Position numbers and translations under genes: made by a program. DNA of 64,000 bases, from the NCBI RefSeq assembly GCF_014648255.1, contig NZ_BMQT01000003.1, forward strand, positions 434,001 to 498,000. The letters run 5' to 3'. The DNA comes from Nocardioides albus (GTDB lineage: Bacteria; Actinomycetota; Actinomycetes; Propionibacteriales; Nocardioidaceae). The notes below the pieces were generated by a model. The model made no database searches and had not been told where the DNA came from. It saw only the letters and a list, made by a program, of their open reading frames with translations. Positions 41,312 to 50,347 of the stretch are shown piece after piece (the first letter of the stretch is position 1; each line of letters opens with the position of its first letter).

Positions 41312-42031
41312 TCAGGGAAGGCGCTCCAGGAGGTCGCCGATCTCGACGCGGGCGCCGGTGTAGAAGGGCACCTCTTCGCGTACGTGACGGCGGGTCTCGG
41401 AGCCGCGCAGGTGACGCATCAGGTCGACGATGCGGGAGAGGTCGTCGGCCTCGAAGGCCAGCATCCACTCGTAGTCGCCGAGCGCGAAGGACGGCACGGT
41501 GTTGGCGCGCACGTCCGGGTAGTCGCGGGCCATCTGGCCGTGCTCCGCGAGGAGGCGGCGGCGCTCCTTGTCGTCGAGCAGATACCACTCGTAGGAGCGG
41601 ATGAACGGGTAGACCGCGACGTAGTCGTGGGTGCGCTCGTCGGCGAGGAACGCCGGCAGGTGGCTCCGGTTGAACTCGGCGGGGCGGTGCAGCGCCATCT
41701 GCGACCAGATCGGCACCAGCCGGCCACCGAAGGCGGTGCGGCGCAGGCGGTGGTAGGCCGACTGCAGCTTGTCGGAGGAGGCAGCGTGCAGCCAGAACAT
41801 CACGTCGGCGTCGGCACGCAGGCCCGCGACGTCGTAGGTGCCACGCACCACGATGTCCTCGCCGGCGAAGGCTGCGAAGAGCTCCTCGACCTCGACGGCC
41901 TCGGCCTTGCGGTCGGCGTCACCGAGGGTCTCTTCGAGGGAGAAGACCGACCACATCGTGTAGCGGATGGTCTCGTTGAGCTCGTTGATCTTGGCTGCGT
42001 TGGACTTGATGTCGGCCTGCGGATCGGTCAT
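41312..42031 (-). CDS. hemQ: Hydrogen-peroxide-dependent heme synthase (coproheme decarboxylase)
   Basis: 239 residues, chlorite dismutase-like fold. It converts Fe-coproporphyrin III to heme b by two peroxide-driven decarboxylations, the last step of the coproporphyrin-dependent pathway of Gram-positives. Visible: the N-terminal [49 protein letters not shown] and [25 protein letters not shown], carrying the tyrosine and histidine ligands typical of actinobacterial HemQ. The start ATG at 42031 has GGGACATG context. It lies near the hemG gene (separated by an esterase) rather than directly after it. Confidence 0.92.
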   Translation of the reverse strand: MTDPQADIKSNAAKINELNETIRYTMWSVFSLEETLGDADRKAEAVEVEELFAAFAGEDIVVRGTYDVAGLRADADVMFWLHAASSDKLQSAYHRLRRTAFGGRLVPIWSQMALHRPAEFNRSHLPAFLADERTHDYVAVYPFIRSYEWYLLDDKERRRLLAEHGQMARDYPDVRANTVPSFALGDYEWMLAFEADDLSRIVDLMRHLRGSETRRHVREEVPFYTGARVEIGDLLERLP

Positions 42032-42102
42032 GTCCCTATTTTGCGCTACCCCCGGTCGCCGATCCCCGCCGGGCTCTATCGGCTGGCCTCTATGGTGTGG
42101 GC

Positions 42103-43050
42103 ATGCTGCCGCTGCGTACCCGAATTTTCGCCTTCCTCCAGGAGCGCTTGGTCAAGGCACCGCTGAACGCCGAGGAGATGATCGCCCTCCGCGCCCAGCG
42201 CGAGGGGTTCCGGACCGGGCCGGTCACCGCGTTCCTCTTCGGTCGTCCCGCGGACGTCGAGGTCAAGGAGACGTACGTCGACGGGCGCCGCTTCGCGATC
42301 TACACGCCCCGGGGCGTCGGCGAGGGTGCGCCGGTCATCATCAACTTCCACGGCGGTGGCTGGTGTCTCGGGACTCCCGAGCAGAGCGCCTGGGTCTCGT
42401 CGAACGTGGCGGCGGAGACGGGCGCGATCGTGGTCGCGCCGTCCTACCGGCTGGCGCCGGAGCATCCGTTCCCGGCCGCGGTCGAGGATGCCTGGTCGGC
42501 TCTGGAATGGGTCGCGAAGAATGCCGCTGACCTGGGCGGAGACCCCTCACGCATCGCCGTGATGGGCGACAGCGCCGGCGGCAACCTGGCGGCCGTGGTC
42601 TCGCTGCTGGCGCGTGACGCGGGCGGGCCCGCCATCGGTGCGCAGGTGCTGATCTACCCGGCGGTGGAGATGTACGAGAAGTTCCCCTCCGAGGCGGCCA
42701 ACGCCAACGGGCCGGTGCTCACCTCGACGCAGATGAGCACGTTCGGCCACCTCTACATGGGCGAGCGCTACGGGGACGAGTCGTGGCAGGCCTCGCCGCT
42801 GCGTGCCTCCTCGCACGCCGACCTGCCGCCGGCCCACATCCTCACGGCGCTGCACGACCCGATCCGCGACCACGGCACCCGGTATGCGGATGCCCTCCGT
42901 GCTGCCGGGACGCCGGTCTCCCTCGTCGACTACGACACCGCGTTCCACGGGTTCATGGCGCTGCCCGGGGTCGCGCCGGCGGCGCGCGAGGCACTCGACG
43001 GGATCATCGAGTTCCTGCGCACGACGCTGGTCGAGCCCGGCGAGCGCTAG
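42103..43050 (+). CDS. Alpha/beta hydrolase, hormone-sensitive-lipase family
   Basis: 315 residues. HGGGW (oxyanion hole) at about residue 83, nucleophile elbow GDSAGG, an acid/His pair in the C-terminal third ([20 protein letters not shown]) and the [17 protein letters not shown] signature define the HSL/Abhydrolase_3 class of carboxylesterases. The ATG at 42103 lies six bases after TATGGT, suggesting a leaderless message; the GTG at 42097 is in frame. It is on the opposite strand between hemG and hemQ and so probably an unrelated insertion into that group. Substrate unknown. Confidence 0.86.
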   Translation: MLPLRTRIFAFLQERLVKAPLNAEEMIALRAQREGFRTGPVTAFLFGRPADVEVKETYVDGRRFAIYTPRGVGEGAPVIINFHGGGWCLGTPEQSAWVSSNVAAETGAIVVAPSYRLAPEHPFPAAVEDAWSALEWVAKNAADLGGDPSRIAVMGDSAGGNLAAVVSLLARDAGGPAIGAQVLIYPAVEMYEKFPSEAANANGPVLTSTQMSTFGHLYMGERYGDESWQASPLRASSHADLPPAHILTALHDPIRDHGTRYADALRAAGTPVSLVDYDTAFHGFMALPGVAPAAREALDGIIEFLRTTLVEPGER

Positions 43051-43071
43051 CGAGCCGGTGTCGACCAGCGG

Positions 43072-44376
43072 TCAGGCGAGCTCGGCCGCGGCGCGATGAG
43101 CCGAGCCGATCGTGGCGGGAATCCCGACGCCGTCGTAGGAGGCCCCGGCGAGGGCCAGACCGGGTACGCCGCGGAGTCCTTGACGGATGCGGGCGACGCG
43201 GTCGAGGTGGCCGACCGGATACTGCGGCAGCGCGTCGGTCCAGCGCTGGATGTGCACGTCCGTCGGCTTCGCGGTGATACCCGCGATCTGCTCGAGGGCT
43301 CCGAGCGAGTCGGCGACAAGACGGTCGTCGTCGTCCGAGGGCGGCTCGCCGTGGCGCCCGATGGAGGTACGCAGGTAGTTGCCGCGCTCCCCCACCCACG
43401 CCCACTTGGCGAAGGAGAAGGTGGAGGCCTTGATCGCGCACTCCTCGACCGGCGGGACCAGGAAACCTGACTTCCCGGCGAGCTCCGCGGGGAGGTCGGG
43501 GAAGGCGAAGGTCACCACGGCGACGCTCGCGGTCTCGATCCCGGACAGCTCGCGGGCGACCGATGGCGCGGTCGAGCGGAGCAGCTTCGCAGCGACCGGC
43601 GCGGGAGTCGCAACCACGACGGCGTCGGCCGCTTCGACCTCGTTGCCGATCTCGATCAAAAAACCCTGCAGCGTGCGCGTGACCGTGTCGACCTTCACGT
43701 TGAACCGGACGTCCAGCCCCTCGGCGAGGGTCGCGGGCAACCCGGACATCCCGCCGTCGATCCCGGCGAACACCGGGACGTTCGAGCTCGGGAGCGCGGC
43801 TGCGGCCTCGAGCAACGATCCCTTCTCGGCCAGCATGAACAGCTGCGGGGCCGCCGCCTTCACCGAGATCGCGCGGGCGTGACCGGCGTAGACCCCCGCC
43901 AGCAACGGGTCTGCCAGCCGATCGGCCGTCTCGTCCCCGAAGCGCGAGGCGATGAAGTCACCGACCGAGATGTCCTCGTCGGTCTTGGCGGGTGGGAGCG
44001 TGGGTTCGCGGCGTACGACCTCCAGGGTCTCCTCGGAGAGAACCCCGGACGCCTCCAGTGCGGCCAGGTCGAGAGGCACGCCCATGATCGAGCGCGGGAT
44101 CGGCCGCAGCTCGCCGCGCGACCAGATCGACGACTTCGCATCCGTGGGGTGCACCACTTCGAGCCCGAGCTCCTGCGCGAGCGAGACCCCTTCGGGCCGG
44201 CGGTTGAGCATCGCCTCGGCACCGACGTCGACCACCTGCCCGGCCACGGACTCGCCGCGGATCTTTCCGCCGACCCGGTCGGATGCCTCCAGCACCGTGA
44301 CCCGGTGGCCCTTCAGGGACAGATCGCGGGCCGCGGTCAGCCCGGCGATCCCTGCTCCGACGACGATGACACGCAC
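43072..44376 (-). CDS. hemG: Coproporphyrinogen III / protoporphyrinogen oxidase (flavoprotein)
   Basis: 434 residues. The N-terminal [35 protein letters not shown] is the dinucleotide (FAD) site and the C-terminus has a second FAD-contacting segment ([24 protein letters not shown]). This FAD-dependent oxygen-using oxidase makes the coproporphyrin (or protoporphyrin) macrocycle for heme in the actinobacterial pathway; gram-positive orthologues are named HemY/CgoX. Neighbours are HemQ and, further upstream after an insert, HemE. ATG at 44376. Confidence 0.9.
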   Translation of the reverse strand: MRVIVVGAGIAGLTAARDLSLKGHRVTVLEASDRVGGKIRGESVAGQVVDVGAEAMLNRRPEGVSLAQELGLEVVHPTDAKSSIWSRGELRPIPRSIMGVPLDLAALEASGVLSEETLEVVRREPTLPPAKTDEDISVGDFIASRFGDETADRLADPLLAGVYAGHARAISVKAAAPQLFMLAEKGSLLEAAAALPSSNVPVFAGIDGGMSGLPATLAEGLDVRFNVKVDTVTRTLQGFLIEIGNEVEAADAVVVATPAPVAAKLLRSTAPSVARELSGIETASVAVVTFAFPDLPAELAGKSGFLVPPVEECAIKASTFSFAKWAWVGERGNYLRTSIGRHGEPPSDDDDRLVADSLGALEQIAGITAKPTDVHIQRWTDALPQYPVGHLDRVARIRQGLRGVPGLALAGASYDGVGIPATIGSAHRAAAELA

Positions 44377-44409
44377 AGGAGAATTCTCGCATCCCGCTGA
44401 TCGCCGGGA

Positions 44410-44697
44410 TCAGGTGAGCCGCTCGACCGCTTCCTTGGCTTCGAGCAGCCCGGCACCGGTCGCCTCCCGGTAGAGCTTGATCGCCTCGATCTTCTTGCCC
44501 GCACGCACCAGTGCGACGACCTCGTCCTGGCGCGGCGCCGGCGGCTCCTCCAGCCCGGCCTGCTTCAGCAGCAGACCGACCTTGTCCTCGAGTCTGTCGA
44601 GCCGGCGCCCGATCTCCGTCCTGGTCCTCTTCTGCGACGAATCGATCGCGTAGATCAGGAGCAGGGCGGCAATGAGGACGGCACCGATGGTTTCCAC
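44410..44697 (-). CDS. Small membrane protein with ribosomal-L7/L12 C-terminal-like domain
   Basis: 95 residues. An N-terminal transmembrane helix (GAVLIAALLLIYAIDS) is followed by a coiled coil (EIGRRLDRLEDKVGLLLKQAG) and a C-terminal domain (DEVVALVRAGKKIEAIKLYREATGAGLLEAKEAVE) with the EAIKxYRxxTGxGLxEAKxxV pattern of the L7/L12 CTD. It is not the ribosomal stalk protein; these membrane-tethered versions are common in actinobacteria with no known role. Start ATG at 44697; the upstream gap holds the 21-bp repeat array, so its promoter must overlap it. Confidence 0.78.
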   Translation of the reverse strand: METIGAVLIAALLLIYAIDSSQKRTRTEIGRRLDRLEDKVGLLLKQAGLEEPPAPRQDEVVALVRAGKKIEAIKLYREATGAGLLEAKEAVERLT

Positions 44698-44715
44698 ACC
44701 CGAACCCTAACCACC

Positions 44716-44833
44716 GCCGAGACGTCACTCGCGTCGGCCGAGATGGCACCGGATTGCCATCTCGGCCGACGCACGTGACGTCTCGGCCGACGTACGTGAC
44801 GTCTCGGCCGACCTACGTGACGTCTCGGCGGGG
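44716..44833. repeat. Array of ~21-bp GGCCGAGACGTCAC units in inverted arrangement (left array)
   Basis: About six copies of a unit of the form GGCCGARRCGTCACnnnnGTC are present, two in one orientation (44716-44750) and four in the other (44751-44830), so the array folds on itself around the centre GAGATGGCACC..GCCATCTC. Each unit is itself partly palindromic (GACGTC). The gap also serves as the upstream region of the L7/L12-CTD protein and the 3' side of the flavin reductase gene. The same unit recurs at 55.79-55.91 kb. Confidence 0.8.
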
Positions 44834-44838
44834 GTGGG

Positions 44839-45336
44839 TCAGCCGGCGAGACGGCCGAAGTTGGAGCGGTGGAAGACGAGGGGCTGGCCGGCGCCGTGGT
44901 CGGCGGCGTGGAGCCGGAGGAGTACGACGATGTGGTCGCCGGCCTCGACCTCGCGATAGACGGTGCAGTCGAACTGCGCCAGACCCTCGTCGAGCGTCAG
45001 CGCCCCGTCGGAGGACGCGCTGACGACGAGTCCGTCGAAGCGGGAGTCGACGGGGCCGGCGAGCTGACGGCAGACCTCGCCGTGGTGCTCGGCGAGAACG
45101 GTGACCCCCAGGTGCGAGGAGCGCCGCAGGTCGGGCCACGTCTTCGAGGTCCGGGCCACGGAGAAGGAGACCAGGGGCGGGTCCAGGGACACCGAGGTGA
45201 ACGAGGACGCGGCCAGACCGACGGGGCGCCCGTCGACGACGGCGGCGACCGCCACCACCCCGCTGGGGAAGACCCCGAAGGCCTGCCGCAGCGCGGCCGG
45301 GTCGAGATCCTGGTTCGTACGCAGCGGAATGGTCAT
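44839..45336 (-). CDS. Flavin reductase family protein (NAD(P)H:FMN)
   Basis: 165 residues. The flavin reductase-like FMN-binding fold is shown by FPSGVVAVAAVVDGRPVGLAASSFTSVSLDPPLVSFSVART and a later GxxDxHxxxL-like segment (EVEAGDHIVVLLRLHAADHG). It supplies FMNH2 to monooxygenases. The ATG at 45336 overlaps the stop of the MHS transporter gene by one base, so it belongs to the same operon as the flavin-dependent sulfone/sulfonate monooxygenases, which need exactly this cofactor. A longer upstream frame is a shadow. Confidence 0.86.
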   Translation of the reverse strand: MTIPLRTNQDLDPAALRQAFGVFPSGVVAVAAVVDGRPVGLAASSFTSVSLDPPLVSFSVARTSKTWPDLRRSSHLGVTVLAEHHGEVCRQLAGPVDSRFDGLVVSASSDGALTLDEGLAQFDCTVYREVEAGDHIVVLLRLHAADHGAGQPLVFHRSNFGRLAG

Positions 45337-46670
45337 CACGCCACCACCTCTCTCGCGGGCACTGCCCGCGCCTCGTCCACCGCCGTGTCCCGCAGCCTCT
45401 CGCCACGGGTCTCCGGCAGCAGCCACATGCAGGTCAGACTGATCACGGCGACCACGACGTTGTAGCCGGCTACCCACCACAGTGTGCGGTCGTCGGAGAG
45501 CGCCACCAGGCCGGCCGCGATCAGCGGCGTCAGCCCGGACGCCACCACTCCGGAGATCTGGTAGAGCGCGTTGAGCGCGGAGAACCGGTAGCGGGTGTCG
45601 AACAGCTCGCTCCAGAACGCCGCCAGCGGTCCGTAGACGGTGCCGTAGACCAGGCCCAGCCCACCGACGAAGGCTGCCACCGACGGCACCACCGCACCGG
45701 ACTGCACCGCGGCCGCGACCGGGAAGGCGATCACCAGCCCGAGCACGGCCCCCACGGTGTAGACCGGCCGCCGGCCGAACCGGTCGCTCAGCGCTCCGGA
45801 GACGACGGTCATGACCACACCCAGCAGTGCGCCGGCCATGATCGCGTTGAGCACCACCGACCGGCTCAGACCCGCGTCCGCCACCGCGTAGGAGAGCAGG
45901 AAGACCGAGTAGAGGTTGTAGGTGAACCCCTCCACGAACCGGGTCCCCATGCCGAGCAGCAACGTGCGCGGCTGACGCCGGAAGAGCTCGCCGACCGGCA
46001 GCTTGGAGACCTTCTTCTCCGCCTGCACCTCTTGAAACGACGGCGTCTCCATGATCGAGAGCCGGATCCAGGCGCCGATGGCGAGCAGCACGATCGAGAT
46101 CAGGAAGCAGACCCGCCACCCCCACGCGAGGAACGCCGCGTCGGGCAGCTGCGAGGCCAACGCGAACGCCCCGGAGGCGAGCACCAGCCCGCCCGGGACA
46201 CCGATGTGCGCGAAGCTTCCGTAGAGTCCGCGACGCCCGGCCGGGGCGTACTCAGTGGCCAGCAGCACCGCGCCGCCGTACTCACCGCCGACCCCGATCC
46301 CCTGCGCGATCCGCAGCACCACGAGCGCGATCGGGGCGAGCACCCCGATGGAGTCGTACGTCGGGAGCAGCCCGACCAGCGACGTACCCACGCCCATGAT
46401 CACGAGCGTCCAGATCAGCATGGTCTTGCGACCGATCCGGTCGCCGAAGTGCCCGAAGATCAGGCCACCGACGGGGCGGGCCAGGAACCCGACAGCGAAG
46501 GTGCCGAAGGAGGCGAAGGTCGCGGCGGTGCCGCTGAGCCCGTTGAAGTAGAGCTTGTCGAAGACGAGGCCGGCGGCGGTGCCGTAGAGGAAGAAGTCGT
46601 ACCACTCGATGGTCGCGCCGACCGAGGCCGCGAGCGCGACCCGCCTCGGGTTCGCCGTAGCCGCAGACAT
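45336..46670 (-). CDS. MFS transporter, metabolite:H+ symporter (MHS) family
   Basis: 444 residues, twelve predicted helices. The family start VALAASVGATIEWYDFFLYGTAAGLVF and the loop motif GHFGDRIGRKTMLIWTL (between helices 2 and 3), plus the repeated GALSDRFGRRPVYTVG in the C half, are characteristic of MHS (KgtP/ProP-like) carriers. The ATG at 46670 (MSAATANPRRV) is preceded by GAGGATC; the longer frame upstream is not used. As part of the organosulfur operon it probably imports an organosulfur compound or exports a product; the substrate is inferred. Confidence 0.87.
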   Translation of the reverse strand: MSAATANPRRVALAASVGATIEWYDFFLYGTAAGLVFDKLYFNGLSGTAATFASFGTFAVGFLARPVGGLIFGHFGDRIGRKTMLIWTLVIMGVGTSLVGLLPTYDSIGVLAPIALVVLRIAQGIGVGGEYGGAVLLATEYAPAGRRGLYGSFAHIGVPGGLVLASGAFALASQLPDAAFLAWGWRVCFLISIVLLAIGAWIRLSIMETPSFQEVQAEKKVSKLPVGELFRRQPRTLLLGMGTRFVEGFTYNLYSVFLLSYAVADAGLSRSVVLNAIMAGALLGVVMTVVSGALSDRFGRRPVYTVGAVLGLVIAFPVAAAVQSGAVVPSVAAFVGGLGLVYGTVYGPLAAFWSELFDTRYRFSALNALYQISGVVASGLTPLIAAGLVALSDDRTLWWVAGYNVVVAVISLTCMWLLPETRGERLRDTAVDEARAVPAREVVA

Positions 46671-46681
46671 CGGGATCCTCC

Positions 46682-47824
46682 TCACTGGGCCGCGGCGCCG
46701 AACGGCACCGCCGCCCCTCGACCGGCGACCGGGGCGGGGTGGGACCACAGGCCGCGCCGGGCGAGCTCGGGCAGGACGCCTTCGCCGAACCAGTAGGACT
46801 CCTCCAGGTGCGGGTAGCCGGAGAGCACGAACTCGGAGATCCCGACGGCGTGGTAGGCCTCGATCAGGTCGGCGATCTCGGTGTAGGAGCCGACGAGCGC
46901 GGTCCCGGCGCCACCACGGACCAGTCCGATCCCGGCCCACAGGTTGGGGTGGATCTCGAGCCCGTCGCGCGAGCCCTGGTTGAGCTCGAGCATCCGCCGC
47001 TGACCTTCGGAGGCGCTGCGGGAGAGGCCCGCCTGGACCCGCTCGATGTCCTCGTCGGAGATGTTCGCCAGCAGCCGGGCGGCCTCAGCCCACGCGTCCG
47101 ACGAGGTCTCGCGGGCGATCGAGTGCAGCCGGATCCCGAAGCGGAGCTCGCGGCCGCGGTCAGCGGCCAGCTTCTGCACCTTGGCGATCTTCTCCGCAAC
47201 CGCGGCCGGCGGCTCGCCCCAGGTCAGGTAGACGTCGGCGTAGTCGGCGGCGACCTCCAGCGCGGCAGGCGAGGAGCCGCCGAAGTAGACGTCCGGGACC
47301 GGCGTCGGCCGCTGCTCGAGCCGGGCGTTCTCCACCGAGAGATGCGCCCCGGAGAAGGTCACCGTCTCCCCCGCCCACAGCCGGCGGACGATGTGCAGGA
47401 ACTCCCCGCACCGCTCGTACCGCTCGTCCTTGGCCAGGAAGTCGCCGTACATCCGCTGCTCGTGGTCCTCACCTCCGGTGACGACGTTGAGGAGCAGCCG
47501 CTGCCCGGACAGGTTCTGGAAGGTGCCCGCCATCTGTGCGGCCAGGTAGGGCGAGACCGAGTCGGGTCGGAAGGCGACCAGGAACTTCAGCCGCTCCGAG
47601 AGGGAGCTGAGCATCGCGGTCGTCACCCAGGCGTCCTCGCACCATGCCCCGGTCGGCGTCAGCGCCGCCTCGAAGCCGAGCTGCTCGGCGCTGCGAGCGA
47701 TCTGGCCGAGGTACGGCACCGTCGCCGGACGGCCCGAGGCCAGCGGGCTGACGCCGTGACCACCGCCGATCACGTGGCGCCCGTCGCCGCCGTTGGTCGG
47801 GAGGAACCAGTGGAACTTGAGCAT
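46682..47824 (-). CDS. ssuD: FMNH2-dependent alkanesulfonate monooxygenase-like protein (SsuD family)
   Basis: 380 residues, TIM-barrel LLM family. FHWFLPTNGGDGRH at the start, LTPTGAWCEDAWVTTAMLSSLSERLKFLVAFRP, LSGQRLLLNVVTGGEDHEQRMYGDFLAKDERYERCGEFLHIV and YFGGSSPAALEVAADYADVYLTWGEPP are the landmarks of SsuD. It cleaves sulfonates to aldehyde plus sulfite with FMNH2 and oxygen. Start ATG at 47824. The flavin reductase gene three positions on supplies FMNH2. Some close relatives act on other sulfonates, so the substrate specificity is open. Confidence 0.85.
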   Translation of the reverse strand: MLKFHWFLPTNGGDGRHVIGGGHGVSPLASGRPATVPYLGQIARSAEQLGFEAALTPTGAWCEDAWVTTAMLSSLSERLKFLVAFRPDSVSPYLAAQMAGTFQNLSGQRLLLNVVTGGEDHEQRMYGDFLAKDERYERCGEFLHIVRRLWAGETVTFSGAHLSVENARLEQRPTPVPDVYFGGSSPAALEVAADYADVYLTWGEPPAAVAEKIAKVQKLAADRGRELRFGIRLHSIARETSSDAWAEAARLLANISDEDIERVQAGLSRSASEGQRRMLELNQGSRDGLEIHPNLWAGIGLVRGGAGTALVGSYTEIADLIEAYHAVGISEFVLSGYPHLEESYWFGEGVLPELARRGLWSHPAPVAGRGAAVPFGAAAQ

Positions 47825-47859
47825 CTTCGTCGCTGCCTTTCACGTGGGGATGGGGGATG

Positions 47860-49068
47860 TCAGATCTGTCCGTGCCGTGGCGGCGGGGTGCCGTCGACGG
47901 CCCACCGGCCGAGGTGCTGGACCTTCCAGGCGGCCGGGTCGTGGAGGGTGTGGGTGCGGGCGTTGCGCCAGTGGCGGTCGAGGTTGGTCGACGTCAGCGC
48001 CGCGCGGGTGCCAGAGACCTCGAGCAGCCGGCTGGAGACGTCGACCGACACCTTCGCCGTCGACGCGCGTGCGGCCGCCACGGCCAAGCTCGCCCGCGCG
48101 GCCGATTCCTCGGTGAGGTCCGCGTCGGCCTCGTCCACGCGTCGCGCGGCCTCGACGAGGAGCGCCTCGGCGCCGCGTACGGCCAGCTCCATCTCGCCGA
48201 AGGCGTGCACGACCAGCGGGTCCCGTGCCGCCGTCTCGGCGCCGGCGATCGTGATCGCGTCGGGATGTGGACGGGACTTCGTGCGAACGAACTCGGCGGC
48301 CTCGTCCAGCGCCCGCCGGGCGATCCCCGCGTCGATGGCCGCGTGCAGCAGCTGCGCGAAAGCGCCGTAGGTCGTCGGTACCTCGAAGGTGACCGCGAAC
48401 GGCGTCACCCACTCCTCCGGGACGACGACGTCGGTGAGGCGCACGGTCCCGGACCCGGTCGTACGCTGCCCGACGGCGTCCCAGTCGTCGATGATCTCGA
48501 CCCCGTCGGTGCCGGCACGGACCCAGGCCACGTGCAGCGGTCCGTCGACGTCCAGATGGGTCAGCACCGCGAGGTAGTCGGCGAAGAGCGAGCCGGTGCA
48601 GTAGAACTTCTCGCCGTTCAGCCGCCACTCCCCCGGCTCCCGAGCCGGCGTGAGGGTGGTGCGGATGTCCCGCACGTGCTTGGTCCCGAACTCCGACTGC
48701 GCGTTGGCGACCAGCGCCCCGGCGCGGACCTCGCTGTAGATCCGCTGCTGCTGTTCCCGCGTGCCGTTCAGCCGGAGCTGGTTCAGGAAGACGAAGTGGC
48801 TGTGCGGCACCTGGCCGACGTTGGGATCGCCCCAGGAGACCAGCCGGAACACCTCTGCCACGGTCGTGGCCGGGAGCTCGGGACCGCCGAACTCGAGGGG
48901 CACGGTCAGCGCGCCGAGCCCGGCGGCGGCGTACGCCTTGATCTGGTCGTGGGGCAGCGCCCGGACCCGATCGCGTCCGCCGTCGCCGAGGGCGAGCTCG
49001 TCGGCCAGCCTCCGCGCCACCAGCGGTGCGGTCTCGGCATCGAGTCGGGCGATCTCGGTGGTGCTCAA
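47860..49068 (-). CDS. Acyl-CoA-dehydrogenase-fold flavin monooxygenase (DszC/SfnB-like)
   Basis: 402 residues. Its N-terminal helical domain, the KAYAAAGLGALTVPLEFGGPELPATTVAEVFRLVSWGDPNVGQVPHSHF region and the C-terminal AALTSTNLDRHWRNARTHTLHDPAAWK segment are typical of acyl-CoA dehydrogenase-like FMN-dependent monooxygenases such as DszC and SfnB rather than fatty-acid enzymes. The gene overlaps the start of the upstream sfnG-like gene (ATGA overlap at 49065-49068). Likely oxidises a sulfur compound or assists desulfonation; substrate not defined. Confidence 0.82.
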   Translation of the reverse strand: MSTTEIARLDAETAPLVARRLADELALGDGGRDRVRALPHDQIKAYAAAGLGALTVPLEFGGPELPATTVAEVFRLVSWGDPNVGQVPHSHFVFLNQLRLNGTREQQQRIYSEVRAGALVANAQSEFGTKHVRDIRTTLTPAREPGEWRLNGEKFYCTGSLFADYLAVLTHLDVDGPLHVAWVRAGTDGVEIIDDWDAVGQRTTGSGTVRLTDVVVPEEWVTPFAVTFEVPTTYGAFAQLLHAAIDAGIARRALDEAAEFVRTKSRPHPDAITIAGAETAARDPLVVHAFGEMELAVRGAEALLVEAARRVDEADADLTEESAARASLAVAAARASTAKVSVDVSSRLLEVSGTRAALTSTNLDRHWRNARTHTLHDPAAWKVQHLGRWAVDGTPPPRHGQI

Positions 49069-50171
49069 GCCACGGACTCCAGCTGCTGCGCCTCGAGCTC
49101 GCGCACGATCGGAAGGACGCGCTGACCGAAGTACTCCACGTCCTCGAGGTAGTGCAGGAAGCCGCCGAGAATCAGGTCGGCGCCGGCCCTCTTGAGCTCG
49201 ACGATCCGTTCGGCGACCTGCTCAGGCGTGCCGATCAGTCCGGTCCGGAAGCCGTCGTTGTACTGCACCAGGTCCTCGAAGCTGGAGTCCTGCCACATCC
49301 CGGTCTTGTCGCCGGTCGACTGGCCGGCCTGCTTGACCGCGGAGCCGAAGCCCTCGACGGCCTCCCGGTCGGCCTTGTCGATGATCTCGCGCAGGGTGTC
49401 CTTCGCCTCCTTCTCGGTATCACGGGCGACGATGAAGCCGTTGATCCCGAACCGGACCCGGCGTCCCAGCGGTCCGGCGACCGCGTTGACGTCCTTGATC
49501 TGCGCGGCCAGGCCCTCGGGGGTGTTGCCGTTGGCGAAGTACCAGTCCGAGACGCGGCCGGCCATCGCCTTGGCGTCGGAGGAGTTGCCGCCCTGGAAGA
49601 TCTCCGGGTGCGGCCGGCCCTCGCTGGCCAGCGGCTTCGGCTTCAGGTCGAAGTCGTGCAGCCGGTAGAAGTCGCCGTTGAGCTCGGCGGCGTCGCTCGT
49701 CCAGATCTCGCGCAGGTAGCGGATGAACTCCTCCGAGCGGCGGTAGCGCTCGCCGTGCTCGAGCCACGGCTCGCCGAGCTGGGTGAACTCGTTCTTGAAC
49801 CAGCCGGAGACGACATTCACCGCGGCACGACCGCCGGAGATGTGGTCGGCGGTGGCCAAGAACTTGGCGAGTACGCCGGGCTGCCAGAGCCCCGGGTGGA
49901 CGGCGGCGATCACCTTGAGCCGCTCGGTGGCCAGCAGCAGCGCGAGGGAGAACGAGGTGGACTCGTGCTGGTAGGCCGCACCGTAGGAGGCCATGTAGCG
50001 CACCTGGGACAGGGCGTACTCGAAGCCGTTGTTCTCGGCCAGCTGCGCGAGCTTCTTGTTGTAGTCGTAGCTCCAGTCGGTGCGCTGCTCGATCTTGCTC
50101 ACCACCAGGCCGCCGCTGACGTTGGGCACCCAGTAGGCGAACTTCAGGGGCTCGGTTGCCGGTGAAGTCAT
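49065..50171 (-). CDS. sfnG: FMNH2-dependent dimethyl sulfone monooxygenase (SfnG-like)
   Basis: 368 residues, LLM family. FAYWVPNVSGGLVVSKIEQRTDW, GFEYALSQVRYMASYGAAYQHESTSFSLALL and ISGGRAAVNVVSGWFKNEFTQLGEPWLEHGERYRRSEEFI match SfnG, which converts dimethyl sulfone to methanesulfinate for use as sulfur source. It is the first gene of a five-gene operon; the ATG at 50171 has an AAGGAGACC ribosome site, and the preceding 176 bases contain a motif shared with the LysR operator region. Confidence 0.87.
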   Translation of the reverse strand: MTSPATEPLKFAYWVPNVSGGLVVSKIEQRTDWSYDYNKKLAQLAENNGFEYALSQVRYMASYGAAYQHESTSFSLALLLATERLKVIAAVHPGLWQPGVLAKFLATADHISGGRAAVNVVSGWFKNEFTQLGEPWLEHGERYRRSEEFIRYLREIWTSDAAELNGDFYRLHDFDLKPKPLASEGRPHPEIFQGGNSSDAKAMAGRVSDWYFANGNTPEGLAAQIKDVNAVAGPLGRRVRFGINGFIVARDTEKEAKDTLREIIDKADREAVEGFGSAVKQAGQSTGDKTGMWQDSSFEDLVQYNDGFRTGLIGTPEQVAERIVELKRAGADLILGGFLHYLEDVEYFGQRVLPIVRELEAQQLESVA

Positions 50172-50190
50172 GCTGGTCTCCTTGGGTCGC

Positions 50191-50216
50191 TAATGTCTAC
50201 TAAACTTATCTGATTA
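50191..50216 (-). promoter_or_regulatory. Putative LysR-regulator operator upstream of the sfnG operon
   Basis: The plus-strand text GTCTACTAAACTTATCTGAT (50195-50214) resembles GTCGACTAAGTTACTGGAGA (51632-51651) in front of the second monooxygenase gene and the LysR gene, with the shared element GTCKACTAARYTTA. It lies about 20-45 bases before the sfnG ribosome site. This is the likely binding site of the divergent LysR regulator. Site assignment is inference from the repeat alone. Confidence 0.5.
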
Positions 50217-50347
50217 AACAGGTGACGGGGACCGGGTCTTCCGATGCGGACCACCGGCCGTGCTGATCAGTGGCCCAGATCCCGTGATAGGCGCCGCCTA
50301 TCAGGCGGCGCCGGGGCGCGAGGCCCTACAGATCACCGAAGGCCGGC

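Noticed and set aside
44716..44833. CRISPR array
   Set aside because: Units are contiguous and inverted, with no unique spacers and no cas genes in the window.
44754..45023. Small plus-strand ORF with repeated THVTSRP-like peptide
   Set aside because: The repetitive peptide simply translates the 21-bp DNA repeats and continues antisense to the flavin reductase gene.
45337..46125. Extended upstream frame of the flavin reductase gene
   Set aside because: It is out of frame inside the MHS transporter coding region; family homology begins at the ATG at 45336.
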